The notes under the pieces: model-generated
What the model was told of the DNA's origin: nothing
The model's input: only the letters and a program-made list of their open reading frames with translations
The model's database searches: none
Position numbers and translations under genes: made by a program
Shown: positions 13,317-24,815 of the stretch, one piece after another
Layout: every line of letters begins with the position of its first letter
Position numbering within the stretch: position 1 is the first letter of the stretch
DNA from: Trematomus loennbergii
Taxonomy: Eukaryota > Chordata > Actinopteri > Perciformes > Nototheniidae
Reading direction: 5' to 3'
Assembly: GCA_012861695.1 (NCBI GenBank)
Contig: JAAOOA010000002.1
Location: 25,522,898 to 25,586,897, forward strand
DNA: 64,000 bases

Positions 13317-14548
13317 GTAGCACAGCTGATTGAGCTGCACAACAAGTTCATTTATGGATTTCGATGCAGACTCATAAGATAATGATAAACACAAGATAAA
13401 GTAAATGTAATTGTCTTGACGAAGACGAAGAACCATCAGATATTCCTCATCATATATCCTCAAAATATATTAAATTTAGATAAAAAATGTCATGATAAAA
13501 AACACTTCACGTTTTTACTAAAGTACTAACTGTCTAAGTTTTTATTATTTTATGGGCTACTACATGGCTATTTCTTGTTATGTCGAGATTCTGCAGCCTA
13601 CCTGTTGTTTCCCATCTTTACGGTTCTTCTTTCGTCCAAGTTGTCCCTGAGAGTTGTTTCCACGTGACAACACGCCGCCCTCCCCGTTGAGCAGTAAAGT
13701 GTGCTGGTCCCCGCAGCAGATGTCGGTGATAACCCCGGGGACAGACCAGGACACCGGGCTGAGGGCTGACTGTGGACCGAACTGTCCACTGGAGCTGTCT
13801 CCCCAACAGAACAGCTGCACCATCATGTCTCCACATGGACTCTGTCTGCATCATCTGCGCCTGCAATTTATCCCCTCTGATGCTGCCTTCAGTGCTGTCG
13901 GAGGTATCAGTATCACAATAGTAAATATGCATTTTTGCTTCTCTTTCTGCGGGTGTTGCATATTGAGTAGGCTTGCTTAAAAAGTATATCACGTTAACTA
14001 AGTTTGTAACTAGCTTCAATTTGTCATTTATTTTCCAACAAAGCAAGCAAAATACAATATAATAGAAACAATGATGTACGTTATCTAATTTACGAGCCTG
14101 CCAATAAGACAGGAAGGCAGCATGAGAGACACCAATTACCAGAAGAGATCTCTTATCTTTTAAAAGTCATGTTGACCGAAATGCTGAAACCTAATGTAGC
14201 AAAAATATAATTAGGTACAGTATATTGCAAAAGGAACACGTGGATTTTTTATGCTGAAACCTAATGTAGCAAAAATTAATTAGGTACAGTATTTGCAAAA
14301 GGAACACGTGGATTTTTTATGTTTAGGGTGTTCCGACCAAATTTAATAGGTTCTTGTGTTGTTTTTTGTCTGACATAAATGGCAGAAATTCTTACAAAAA
14401 CTAAAATGTGGACCTTTTAAATACAGAAACAGAGATATAAACAAGGCATTCATTAAACATTTTATTATTACATAGATATTTGTCAAAATTATAGTAGATG
14501 TGAATTAAACTGACTCCTGTTTGGTTTAGTTTCACAGAAATGAGTTAA

Positions 14549-14752
14549 ATGTGTGGGGAGGTGTGTGGTATAGTGGGTTGTGTGTTGGTTTTTGGATCAG
14601 GGGACCACAGGTTCAAACCCCACTGCAGTCAGCATGTCGTTGTGCCCCTGGGCAAGACACTTCACCCCATATTGCTCCTGTGGGATTGCCCACAGTATAG
14701 AGTATGTAAGTCGCCTTCGATAAAAGCGTCTAACAAGTAACATTTAATGTAA
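14549..14752 (+). mobile_element. tRNA-derived SINE upstream of HERC copy 1
   Basis: Second copy of the SINE family at 9252, same orientation, with B-box GGTTCAAACCCC and the same central block and tail. Units 2 and 3 are empty here and instead read GAAATGAAATGAAACT, a GAAA-rich stretch that the insertion disrupts in unit 1. Confidence 0.8.
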
Positions 14753-14792
14753 AAATGCTGGATGAGGTCATCATTATTGGCTCAGACCAGCT

Positions 14793-14803
14793 GAAACTGA
14801 AAC
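14793..14803 (+). promoter_or_regulatory. ISRE-like motif upstream of HERC copy 1
   Basis: GAAACTGAAAC fits the interferon-stimulated response element core GAAANNGAAAC. It lies 967 bp upstream of the start codon; the distance is larger than in units 2 and 3 mainly because a SINE lies between. The same motif is at the same relative place in all three units. Confidence 0.45.
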
Positions 14804-15251
14804 AATGCTGCCAAGCTTCCACAGAAGTGTAGCACCTGTACTTTTTTTATTTATACATACAAGTATACACATATACACACAATCAGTTTTTTTGCCATTA
14901 CATTAGTATTATAAATACATTGATTAAAAAACACAGAGAGTGAAGAAATCCACATTCCACAAAGGCCAAATGTTTTAATTTCAATCTTAAATTTTTTTTT
15001 TTAAATTGCTTCTTCTTGGCCCATGCTTCACCCAAGTGAAAATTGGGTTTGTTCAGTGCTACTGAAAAACAAACAAACAGAACCAAAACATCTTTACAAA
15101 GCTATTCATCTTAAGGCCAAATAAGACTTTGATACTGGAGAGTTTTTGTTTTATTCTTATCTAAAAACAGAGGATGATAGCTCATGAGACTTCAATGGTC
15201 TTTTTCAAAAAAGTCAATCTGTTTACAGTTCTATTTCATATGGGTGTTGAG

Positions 15252-17480
15252 CAGAGATGGGGTCGTTACTAAAAAAAAAGTAATATATTACATATTACAT
15301 ATTACTTTAAAAAAAAGTAATATATTACACTACTTCGTTACTCTCTACATAAAGTAACTCGTTACTTTACTCGTTACTTTACTCGTTACTTTACTCGCAG
15401 GGCCGGCCCGCCCCTCCCTACAGGCAGATCACGCAGACTGCTAAAGTTTCAAATGTTCTCTTTAGTTCAGTTTCCATTGTCGCATAAGACTGATCCAGAT
15501 AGCTCTGACCATGGCTGTCCTCTGTCTCCTGCTATCTGTATTTTGCGCAGTATATCTCTGAACGATGCAATGGTGATTCCACTGTGCAAATGGGCAACAT
15601 TACCTCTACTATGAAGGATGCTACAAGCCTGTCCATCTCTGCTTTGGTTACCGGTCCTCCAAATTCTAATTTGTGCTGCTTCGGAGTCGGCGGCGGCGCA
15701 CTCACAACATCCTCACTCTGGGTTCGGGGGTCCTTAGCTATTAGCTTCACCTTAGCATGTGTTCTTTGCAGGTGTTTGTTGAGGTTTGACGTGGTTTGCA
15801 GCAGTGGATAACAGCTTCTGGCCTGGGGCCTCATTTATAAAGGGATATACGCTCAAAAAATGGCGTACGCCAGTTTCTACGCAATGTTTGCGATTTATAA
15901 AATACTAACTTGACGGGAAAATGTGCTGTCCTCCACGCAAACTCTAACCCATGCGTACGCACTAAGCACACAAACGGGAGAGACGAGAAACTGCGACACC
16001 GTTGGCAGAAGGAAGAATGGAGAGAAATATGTGGAAATCATACCATAAATAAAATGTTACCTCTCATTTATCAAATATGAAGAATTCATTTTCAAACATT
16101 GATTAAAGCCAATCTTAAAATGATTAAACAAACGCCTGTTTGAGACTCCTCAGTGCACACAAAAACATAACTTGGAGAAATAAATAAATACGGATATGCT
16201 ATTTAAAACCACCTCGAATATGTTGTGTTAATGTTATGAAATGTTTTCTCATAAATGATGCGGTAAGCAGGAGGACAGAATTACGTCTAAACTGACGCCG
16301 TTTTGCATTTCTATAGGTTGTAGATACGAGCATGGTTTTATATACTATCACGTTTAATCGTGTTTTATGCCGTTTGCCAAGACTTGATAAGTCGCTCGTA
16401 AAACACAGGAGGTATGGAAACTAAGAACACCATATGTGGTAAATTGTACAGCTAATATAAACACACATTAGTTGTATTTCCTTTAACTGGTGGATTATGG
16501 ATATATAGTTGCTGATCGACAGCTGGAACACAAACCACCAAAACAAAAATAATTCAGATCCAGTCGTCATGACTCCACTCCGGAGGGATTCCCCGATCAT
16601 TTCTTACAGTTTCTCATCAAGGGGGTGTCTCCTGTCCCCGGGACAAACACACTGCCTGAGGAAGGTTATGTGTATTTTTTTGTCATTAACTTTTTTCGGA
16701 CCACTTATTTATTTATTTTGGTGACGATCCGACCTCCATGCTGCTACTCTGGTTCAAACTGCATCCACCAAACAATATGATTTATCTCGACCTCCCCACA
16801 ATAACCAAAATCTGACACGGTGTGAGATGTCTTTTTTAGCTGTTCTATCGTAATTTCCTGCGATCTTCTTCATGCAGTCAGTCAAAATGAATGAATGAAT
16901 GGGCGTTTCTTTGACTATTTATAGGCAAATATGGGCGTTACGAGTCGATTGTGATTTATAAAGGGAAACAGGCGTAGGGAGTGCCGTACGCACTTCCCTC
17001 GCCGGTACGCAATGTTTTGTGAATCGGAAAATGGCGGAAAATGTATGTACCTATTTTTGTGCTTTGTACTACGTAAGCAACCTTCCTACGTCAATCCTAC
17101 GCAAGGCGTTATAAATGAGGCCCCTGGACACAGTTTGCACCTCACCGTCACATTCCTGTCTATTCTTCGGACGAACTCAAAATAATGGGCATACCTCCAC
17201 CCCTCGAAAGTTATCGCTGACTCTGCCATGTTTATGCAGCATTGCACGTGGAGATGTGGACGCGCAAGTCGCGCAGATTACGTACATATAAACCTGCGGC
17301 GGAAACCCCTCTTGTCTGTCAGTGTGATTATGACTGATTTTATAAAAGTAACGAAGTAACGCGTGTCGGGGCAATGTTAGTAACTGTAGTGTGATTACTG
17401 AATTATAAAAGTAACGCGTTACACTACTCCGTTACCGACAAAAGTAATATTATTACAGTAACGCGTTACACCCAACTCTG
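15252..17480 (-). mobile_element. hAT transposon remnant with BED-finger fragment, unit 1
   Basis: Flanked by the 8-bp duplication GTGTTGAG (15244-15251 and 17481-17488). Ends are CAGAGATGGGG and, on the reverse strand, CAGAGTTGGGTG, followed on both sides by GTAACG-rich sequence. On the minus strand, 15532-15834 encodes the second half of a BED zinc finger (TTSNLNKHLQRTH) and following hAT sequence (VTKAEMDRLVASFIVEVMLP). The first half of the finger (RCKLCP) lies near 17127-17148, separated by a nested element. No DDE catalytic region remains, so it is inactive. Confidence 0.85.
15826..17124. mobile_element. Nested TIR element splitting a BED zinc finger
   Basis: About 1.3 kb bounded by inverted repeats GGGGCCTCATTTATAA, sitting inside the hAT transposase remnant between the CxxC and HxxxH halves of its BED finger. 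Internal sequence is rich in GCGTACGC motifs near the ends. No transposase frame recognised; family not assigned. Confidence 0.7.
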
Positions 17481-17488
17481 GTGTTGAG

Positions 17489-18923
17489 AGATGTATCCAT
17501 CGATTTAGTCCCTAATTTTGCTCTCAAAGTGCAACAGATTGATGCATTTAACTTCAACATTTCAAAAAAAATCTTCCCGGGGGAGCATGCCACCGGACCC
17601 CCCTAGAGGAGGTGAGGTCCACCACCTGCCCACACCCCCTGTTAAATTGTCTCACCCACATTGAGGATGCTTCCTACGCCCATGTTTTATTCCATGTGTC
17701 AAGTCAGGCAAATTGGGTCCAAAAGTTATTGCATCAATGATCTGTTAACATTAAAATCACTAAATGCTGTAACTATTTTTGCTCGAGGCAACTCAAGGGC
17801 TCAGGTAATGTGATTACTATATGAATAATGGTCCAGGGTTTTTTGTTAAGTAACATACTTTCGTCGCCGGCCGGCCGATACATGCCGCGCATTAAGTGAG
17901 CCTGTCTGTCAATTAATCCCCGGGCCACTTTTTCCCCCCAGTCCGCCCCTGTTCTCCGTGCTGTCCCCTCAGAGGAAGTGGGAAAACGGGATAAGACCTC
18001 TGGACACCACGCTGTCTTAATGATCCACACATTAATATGAGAGGAAAATAAATGTTTTAGGAAATGAAAAATATGAAGTTAACAAATAAAACACAGCTCA
18101 GGGGCAGTCATGGACGGTAGGTATTCCTAAAAAGAAAAGTAGTTAACTTAGCCTCCATTGATTTTCACATCAAATTAGCGTGTTAATAAAATAAGCTATC
18201 ATGGCTTATACTTGCATATCTAAACAGAATCATGAAAGCCTGTTGGTAGAGTAAGGCACACAAGTCCGTTTGAGTGTGTGCGCGGTGTCTGAACGCTCAC
18301 TCACTGCTCGCTTTGTAGCTAACTGTCCCTGCTATTAGGCTACTAGCTTGCATTGTTATGGATCTAAAGTTAGCAAAAGCTAACTTTCATAACACAGCTT
18401 TTCTTTACTTCTCACTTAACTAACACAATAAAGAAACAGACCGTATAGTACAGCACAAACAACACAAATGATCAATACTACTCAATAATAATTGAAATGC
18501 TGGTTCTTCTGGGGGTCTTCTGTCCACGCTCGCTCAGCTATCGCTGGAGGACTGGGCTGTAACTCACAAACTGAGTAGCCAATGGGGACGCACCCCTGAA
18601 AGTCCCGCCTACCTGAGACGTTTGTGTCAGAATTGAAAACAAAAATGAGGGAGCGCAAATGAGAAAGCTGCAGCGAGAGCAAAAGTCTGATCATTGAGAA
18701 AGAAGCAAAGAGAACTGCAAACAAAAATATGTGTTAAAACAAAGAAAAAATACTTATAGTTTACATGATTACACAAATGATTTGCTTGCAACTTATAGTT
18801 TTATTTTTGAAATTAAATTTATTTTGCTTGACTCAGTTTTTTTTTCTCTCTTAAACTCTTAGTTTTGCTTGATTCTGAGAAAGTGTTGCTTTATCTTTAT
18901 GAAACAAAACTAATCCCATAGAC
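17489..18923. other. Unit 1-specific sequence without recognised gene
   Basis: Between two hAT elements and absent from units 2 and 3. It includes a segment near 17575-17630 (CCGGGGGAGCATGCC context) of a kind common beside old hAT elements, and nothing else recognised. No supported coding exon. Confidence 0.4.
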
Positions 18924-21800
18924 CAGGGGTATTCAACTAAAATTCAACGAGGTCCAGTTAGAGAAAATCTCCCCATGCAAAGTTCCGGAACATCAAAATG
19001 TCTAACTTGCTTTATGAATTAGTGTGATATATATTGAAGTAGCCTGTAGCTGTATCAACGTCTGCATGTAATCAACAACTGACTGCCAATCAAATAAAGA
19101 AAGTACAATTCAAAAACAACAATATTTATTGTCAATTAACATTGAACTATACTGATATACAGTAAATAAATACTGTGGATATGTGTAATGTTCCTCTCGG
19201 GCTGCATTTAAAAATAAAATAGAGAAAATAAATAAAATAGCTTTTGAAAATATGTGCATCTTAAAAGTGCTTAATTCTAGATAAATAAAATAAAGTGTAG
19301 CAGCAGCTTGAGTTTCCCTTTTTCTTTGTTAACCGTTTCACATCATGACCTAACAGTTTCAGACGACTATAGAACAATATTAGTCTTTACACATCATAAC
19401 AATTGAACAGTTTTAAAGTTTCTCTTTCTTTCCCTCGTATATTGCAGTCCCTCACTCACTTTTTTTCAATTCAGTGCGAGAATTGAGCTCGAGCTTGTCC
19501 TTCCAGGAGTTTAAATCTGGGCTGAAATTGTGTCAGGGCCATTCTCATACACATGCAGGTGCTCATTGGTTAGCCTGCCCTGGAACGATATTTAGTTTTA
19601 ATTTTGATCCTGGTCGACTGATCATATTGGGCTCTGAGACTGCTTATTTTTTGTGACCTCAGTTCTGACTTGAGAGGGAATGTTTGGTCAAACACTGTGT
19701 TTTGTCTCATAGTGGAGTTTTGCACTTTTAATGAGCGCCACGGTCTCTGAACAAATGAGACACACTGGTTCTGTGCTCCCAGTGGGCAGGATGAACATGA
19801 ATGAGTCCACTCAGGGTTAAAAGCTCTGTTCTCACTCTCCACTTTCCTCTTCTTGGAGAGCGCCATGTGTAATTATTTGTCTCTCCCTGTCTGCCGCTAA
19901 CACGCCTTTTCACTCTCCTCTCCGGGTCCTTCTCAGGTCGATTAAATGGAATCCTTGCGTCCCTCACTTGCGTCGTTTCCCTGCGTTTAGTCCCTCCCAC
20001 CAGGGAAGCATGGAGAGACGCAAGGAAACCACGAGAAGCAGGGAAATGAGTTTTAAGAGCAATGGGACGTCCTTTCCTCTGGAGCGTCACATGAAGCGAC
20101 GTCCGTTTGTGATGACGCCGCACAGCTGTTCTTCTGACAGCAGCTCTGTCCCCGTTATTTTCACAAACACCCCGCCTCTGTTAGTACACATTTACTGACA
20201 CAAACATTTGTATCATCTGTTGTAGACCTAAATACATTAAATAAAATAAGAACTCATTCTCAAAAAAGATAAACGCCATTCTTAAAATGTATAAACGAAC
20301 AATAGTTGGATTAATATTGATTAGAGTGCACAATAGAAATAAAATAATTCAGAGAAGAAAAAGAGATATGTGTTATCTATCAAAACCCAGTTAGATTAAC
20401 ATGAATTGGATTGCACACTTAGTTATGTGGATATGTAGCAAATTAACATGTTAAATAGCACTTAATGACTGACTGAATGGAAATGACAATAATTTATAAT
20501 AATTTATTGTCATTTTCATTTATTGAATAAATGAAAATGTAAAACGAAAAAGCGATCATGAAAATGTTTCCAATAAATGAATAAAATAATTTTTGACCAC
20601 TTTGTTGTTCAGATATATCACATATTTGTAACTGAATGATGCATTCATTGAAACAAAACACAGTATAAACTGAGGAGTGACGGGCCGTCTCCACGGCAGC
20701 GTTAAAAAAATCTTGGAGGTGGGCGTATCTGAAGCTTGAGGATTTTTTGCGAGCAACCAATCACATGAATCTCCCGCCCGCGACATACGAAGCAAAAAAG
20801 CCCATAGTAAACTGGATATAAACTCCCCAAAACAGGCGAAAACCTACCACTGTCTCTGCCACCTCCCTCCATGCCTGGCTCCTCCGGGTTATATCCCGGT
20901 AGGTCTGGTCATAAAGCACCGGGTGATTGATTCGCTACCGCTAATTTCTCCTCCATGTTTTGGAATATGAGGAAATGACCTGCGGTATTTCTCTCCCAGC
21001 ATACACGCCGTTTGATTGGCTAGAGCTTGAACTGTCAGATTTGCGTACACGGGATTTGATTGGCTGACGCTTCCTCCTCAGCTTCAAAAGTTGAACATTG
21101 TTCAACTTTGGATCTTGAAAATCCTGAGAATCTCCGCTCGCCTGCCCACAATGCATTTCGGCGAAAGCGAAAAAAAGTGACGTCACCCCATTCAAAGTGA
21201 ATGGGCAGAAGCGTTTCAAGATTTTTTAACGCTGCCGTGGAGACGGCCCGTGAGTCCCGTGAGTTTCATGTGTTTTCTTCACTCCGCTGGGAAACTCTGC
21301 TCTCATGTCAAGAAGCATCAGATCAGTGCATGCGCTGCATCGTCCAATCAGTGAGCGATACACAGTAAGGGGGCGGGGAGAGTATCTGAGGATTTCACCG
21401 GAGGATGGTCTGGTGGTTCCTCGGTTATCGCTCCTCCATTATCGCTCCTCGCTCCTCGATCCTCGGTCCTCCGGCAGAAATAAGAGCCATGGGACGCTAC
21501 TCAAGATGGCGCAGACAAATCAACTTCCGGTGATACCGAGGACCGAGGACCGAGGAAATGAAAATAGTCGACCTGAGAAGGACCCTCCGTCTTCTATCTG
21601 CCGTGCTCTCATCTCTTCTTCTATGTTTCTCTCCCTGTATCGCTCACTCGTCTCTTTCGCCCCCTGTCGGCGGCGGTTAAAATAGAATCGCCCCGTCAAA
21701 ATTGAAATCCCCTATTAATGTATTGATTATAGGTCCGGGTCCGTATAGGTCGGCGTCTGGGTCCGGATCCGGACCGCGGTCCGCCTGTTGCAGACCCCTG
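18924..21800. mobile_element. hAT element (2.9 kb), nonautonomous, unit 1
   Basis: Flanked by the exact 8-bp duplication CCATAGAC (18916-18923 and 21801-21808). Ends CAGGGGTATTCAAC and, on the reverse strand, CAGGGGTCTGCAAC. The interior has no recognisable hAT transposase; short frames there are not convincing. A smaller TIR element is nested at 20680-21251. Confidence 0.85.
20680..21251. mobile_element. Nested TIR element with near-identical ends
   Basis: A 572-bp element whose ends are inverted repeats of about 35 bp, starting ACGGGCCGTCTCCACGGCAG on both strands. A 92-codon frame at 20941-21219 on the minus strand (Arg/Lys/Ser-rich) lies inside, with no recognised domain. Target duplication not clear. 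Confidence 0.7.
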
Positions 21801-21810
21801 CCATAGACCG

Positions 21811-22204
21811 TGGGTGTTTCTCAATCGCGAGTAAAGCTGCTTCAGAGCCACTATTTCAAGCATACTACGTCATCGAGTGCCGCCGAAGTACTGTTCCAAT
21901 CTCCAGTATACTTGGAAATCTACCGAGCCCGGCGTACTCCGTTTGGAGAAATATCGAGTGTGCACATGAGTAGACTTCGCGGTCTTAAAATCCCCACAAT
22001 GCTTTGCGCACGGACCAATTTCCCCAAATCTGTGGCGGAAGATGTAATGCGGGGCCTCTCATATGACGCACACCTGCACACTTGCTAGCGTGTTCCTCTC
22101 TTTGTTTTCCGAATGTCAGGAAGTATTCTTGACTCGCTTCTGAAGCAAGATGCTCGGCAGACATGTGCTACCAAGCAAGCGTACTCGCGATTGAGAAACA
22201 CCCA
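21811..22204. mobile_element. MITE with perfect 23-bp terminal inverted repeats
   Basis: The ends 21811-21833 and 22182-22204 are exact reverse complements, beginning TGGGTGTTTCTCAATCGCGA. 394 bp long, two bases after the right duplication of the preceding hAT. No coding capacity. Confidence 0.8.
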
Positions 22205-23644
22205 GTATATGAGATTTCAAAAGTATTTTATTTTGAAACTCCTTAAGTTTTACATTCACTCAGTTATAATGTGGTAGATATACGTAGTTTGTTTTAAATA
22301 ATTATTCATCACATTATATAGTAGGCTACATATTTCTTAATTTAAGCTCCAGTATATGACTATGTTTGGTATGTTTTTTAGGTATATTTGTTATTGACCG
22401 AGTAAGCGCTTTTATTTTGAAGGCAGTTTTTCCAGGCCTCTACCGTAATGCATAGGATATTCGTGCACCGCAATACAACATGCGGGCTGGCTTGACTGTG
22501 TATTCCGAAGTGGAGGCTAGCTTCTTGATTGCACTGATTTTGAGTGATTAGGTCAATTGACCTGGAAGTTATTGAAGAAATAAGCAAATGTTTCCATCAA
22601 AATATTAATATAAAATATTTAAAGTATTTAAATGCAATAAAAAGGTGTGTCCTATGCAGCAAGTAGTTATTTGATCCAGCACTGATTTTGAGTCATTAGG
22701 TCACATGACCTAGCAGTTATTGAAGAAATATGCTAATTCTTCCATCAAAATATTAATAAAACGTATTTAAAGTATTCAAATGTAATAAAAAGAGGTGTGT
22801 TCAATAAATGTATGCTCTAGAGTGGATTTGCTTCACATTCACACGATCGGGAAGCTGTCGATTTATTAAAAAGAACATTGTTCTTGTGTAATTGAAAAGT
22901 CATTTGTTGATGATGGTCCCTAAGTGAAAGCCTCGTTTCACGGAGAAGATCTCCCCGTCGTAATACAGCCAGCAGCAGGGGAAACTGACGCTGCTGGCGA
23001 GTCGCGAATGTCTGTCGAATATCCAACCTAAAACTAACTTCACCGCGGTGTTGAACAAGGCTTATTAAGCTGAACATCGCCACAATTGTTCTGTCACAGC
23101 CGAAGTAAAAACAATAAGTGTGGCTTATTGAGTAAGAAAAAGGTTTATAACGCTGTGAGAATGGGTCTGTGGAGAGCATTTCTCCGATCCCAACTTAGCA
23201 GCCCGAAAAACGTTTACCCATTTAAACAGTCGTGGTAGATACCTTGTTTGTTTTAAACATCATAAATACACAAACAACAATGAATACTTACAGGTTGTGT
23301 ACCCGAATCTCCCGCTGGTCCAAACAAAGTAGGAACAGCATCGTTCTTCAGTGCCCACGCTGTACATATCCGGCATGAATCGCTGAAAGGTTTGTGAAGC
23401 TTTGTTTCGTGAAATGCTGGCAGAGGGTGTGGCCTCTGGGTATTCACACGTCACAGTACCCAGGAAGTAAACAATGGAAAATGAGAAATCTCCAACGAGG
23501 CGTTTTGGGGCAGCATAGACTGTGTTTTACTCACTACAGGGTGTACTTTGAGGGTTTTTGACTCTGCAGACCGTTTACATGCATAAAAACCTTCATAACA
23601 CACAAGGGGACGGGTAATAACCGGAAAAGCATGACATGGGCCCT
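22205..23644 (-). mobile_element. Old THAP/TTAA-type element remnant, unit 1
   Basis: The right end reads GCATGACATGGGCCC then TTAA, the reverse of the end of the element at 38636-40950. On the minus strand near 23320-23400 is a THAP-like C-terminal piece (LKNDAVPTLFGPAGDSGTQP). Present in all units, so it predates the array; the left boundary is not clear. An open frame near 22817-23040, conserved in the other units, has no recognised domain. Confidence 0.5.
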
Positions 23645-23822
23645 TTAATTATTGAAAAAGGATGAAAAACTCGTCTAAATGACTCTTTATGTGTACTTAA
23701 TTATACATATTTGTTCCATCTCTAATGTCTGTTCATATAATTAATTTCTCTGTTGTTGGATATGAATTGGATTTGGAATTCAAATCTAATGTGAGTTTCC
23801 CATTTCACTTCAGTCCACTGAC

Positions 23823-23949
23823 CTGTTGAGCACAGTGTGCCATCAGAACGGTCTTTCCTGTGCACGGGCCTCCTGTCACCACTAGGGGGCGCTGCTGTTC
23901 ACTCTGCTCTCTCTGTCCACTCTGACTTCCAGCAAATAGAAATACCCTC
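23823..23949 (-). pseudogene. P-loop NTPase exon, unit 1 (frame broken)
   Basis: Counterpart of the exon at 44614-44738 with the same splice signals, but two bases longer ahead of the P-loop. In the frame entering from the acceptor side this gives a stop just before the GGPCTGKT motif. The motif itself is preserved in another frame. Confidence 0.55.
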
Positions 23950-24247
23950 CTGTAATGCAATGTGACTGCAAATGTTGTCTATATCAGAATGTCACAGGGA
24001 AAATAGATCATACAATATCCCCAAAAATACATTTAAAGTGGTTATAAAACGTAATTTACTAAATTGTAAAGTAATTATTTGACTTAGAAGAGATCTTCCT
24101 CTGCTCTTAATCCTTTACGATGCCAAAGGTAAGATAAAACAGAACAAGTTAAAAATATATTGAATAAACTGCAAACCGGTATTTAATAGAAAACACATTT
24201 ATTTAGTTTGTTAGGTTACAAAGTTACGAAAATAATACATTTCCTGA

Positions 24248-24439
24248 TTAACAAAGATTTTGTTTTACTTTGGTCACACAAACATAAAATATTAACTTAC
24301 ATTTTAAACTTGTACAACATGAACGGAAGAAGTCCTTAATGGTAAGAATGTCATCATAATGTTTCAAAGCATGGTGCTCAATCCAGAGTGGACCTACTGT
24401 AACAGTGACAGAAATGGCAGTAGCCTGATTTCTGGACAC
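24248..24439 (-). other. Conserved open segment upstream of the P-loop exon
   Basis: A 63-codon open frame, identical as translated to the one at 45037-45228 in unit 2 and broken in unit 3 near 63717 by one extra base. It is preceded by a possible acceptor (GTGTCCAG). It might be an upstream exon of the P-loop gene, but no domain is recognised, and the whole region is conserved between units whether coding or not. Confidence 0.25.
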
Positions 24440-24815
24440 ACAATTTGTGGAGAATGATTTTAAAATGTTGGCCCACTATACACTTTAAAGTGTTGTGTTA
24501 CGTCAGGCAGTTTTTATTTATTTTTAAATCTTTCTTCCCTATTCAAATGTGTGTTTATGCTAAAACACCGGTCATACCTATAACATAGTTCCCAAAAAAC
24601 ATTATCAAATGATTTCTTAATATGTCAACATGTTTAAGTGCAATCAAAACAAATACAAATAAAATACATGCATAACTGTTTCTCAAACTACTGAATAATA
24701 GAATATGGACTGCTGATGAAGCTTACATTTGGCAGATTATTCCGACAAAAATAACAACTCTTTAAATGCTAATAATGCGGACTTCATTACTTCATTCTGT
24801 AATGTCTGCTTTCTT

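Larger units (their letters stand above)
168..13826 (-). pseudogene. HERC5/6-like E3 ubiquitin ligase, copy 1 (multiple frameshifts)
   Basis: Small HERC family: RCC1-like propeller plus HECT domain that takes ubiquitin from an E2 onto a Cys and passes it to substrate. Exons, in gene order: 13602-13826, 9065-9215, 8884-8960, 7870-8097, 7436-7527, 7207-7334, 6908-7062, 6623-6678, 6116-6207, 5938-5995, 5670-5815, 5343-5521, 4675-4825, 4223-4342, 3988-4085, 3634-3813, 2869-3012, 2168-2333, 2005-2068, 1834-1904, 1279-1460, 527-629, 168-403. Nearly all have GT donors and AG acceptors; the exon 11 donor is the least certain. The start is the MMVQ codon pair, conserved in all copies. Compared with the other copies, exons 1, 12, 15 and 18 lack one base, exons 10 and 21 lack two, and exon 13 lacks one base as in copy 2. 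The exon 1 shift leads to a stop early in exon 2. The HECT Cys codon (291-293) remains. The C-terminus reads 8 residues past the NRGF end seen in copy 2. This is either a pseudogene or a poorly polished assembly. Confidence 0.85.
1..24624. repeat. Tandem array unit 1 (24.6 kb)
   Basis: First of three direct copies of the same block. The sequence at position 1 recurs at 24625, 45413 and 63975, and long stretches between these points are near-identical, including introns. The unit holds HERC-like copy 1, its upstream region, a P-loop exon (23823-23949) and transposon insertions not present in the other units, which make it the longest. The true duplication breakpoints are not visible, so the start chosen here is only the phase at which the window happens to begin. 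Confidence 0.95.

Noticed and set aside
20941..21219. 92-codon open frame, Lys/Arg/Ser-rich
   Set aside because: It lies inside a TIR element nested in a hAT; no recognised domain, no splice context and no counterpart in the other units. Not called as a gene.
22817..23179. 120-codon open frame on the minus strand
   Set aside because: It lies in the old THAP/TTAA element remnant. The matching frames in units 2 and 3 are shorter and shifted, and no domain was recognised.
24109..24130. Plus-strand ATGCCAAAG followed by GTAAG, resembling a tiny first exon
   Set aside because: Only three codons with no downstream exon recognised on the plus strand; conserved between units merely because the whole unit is.
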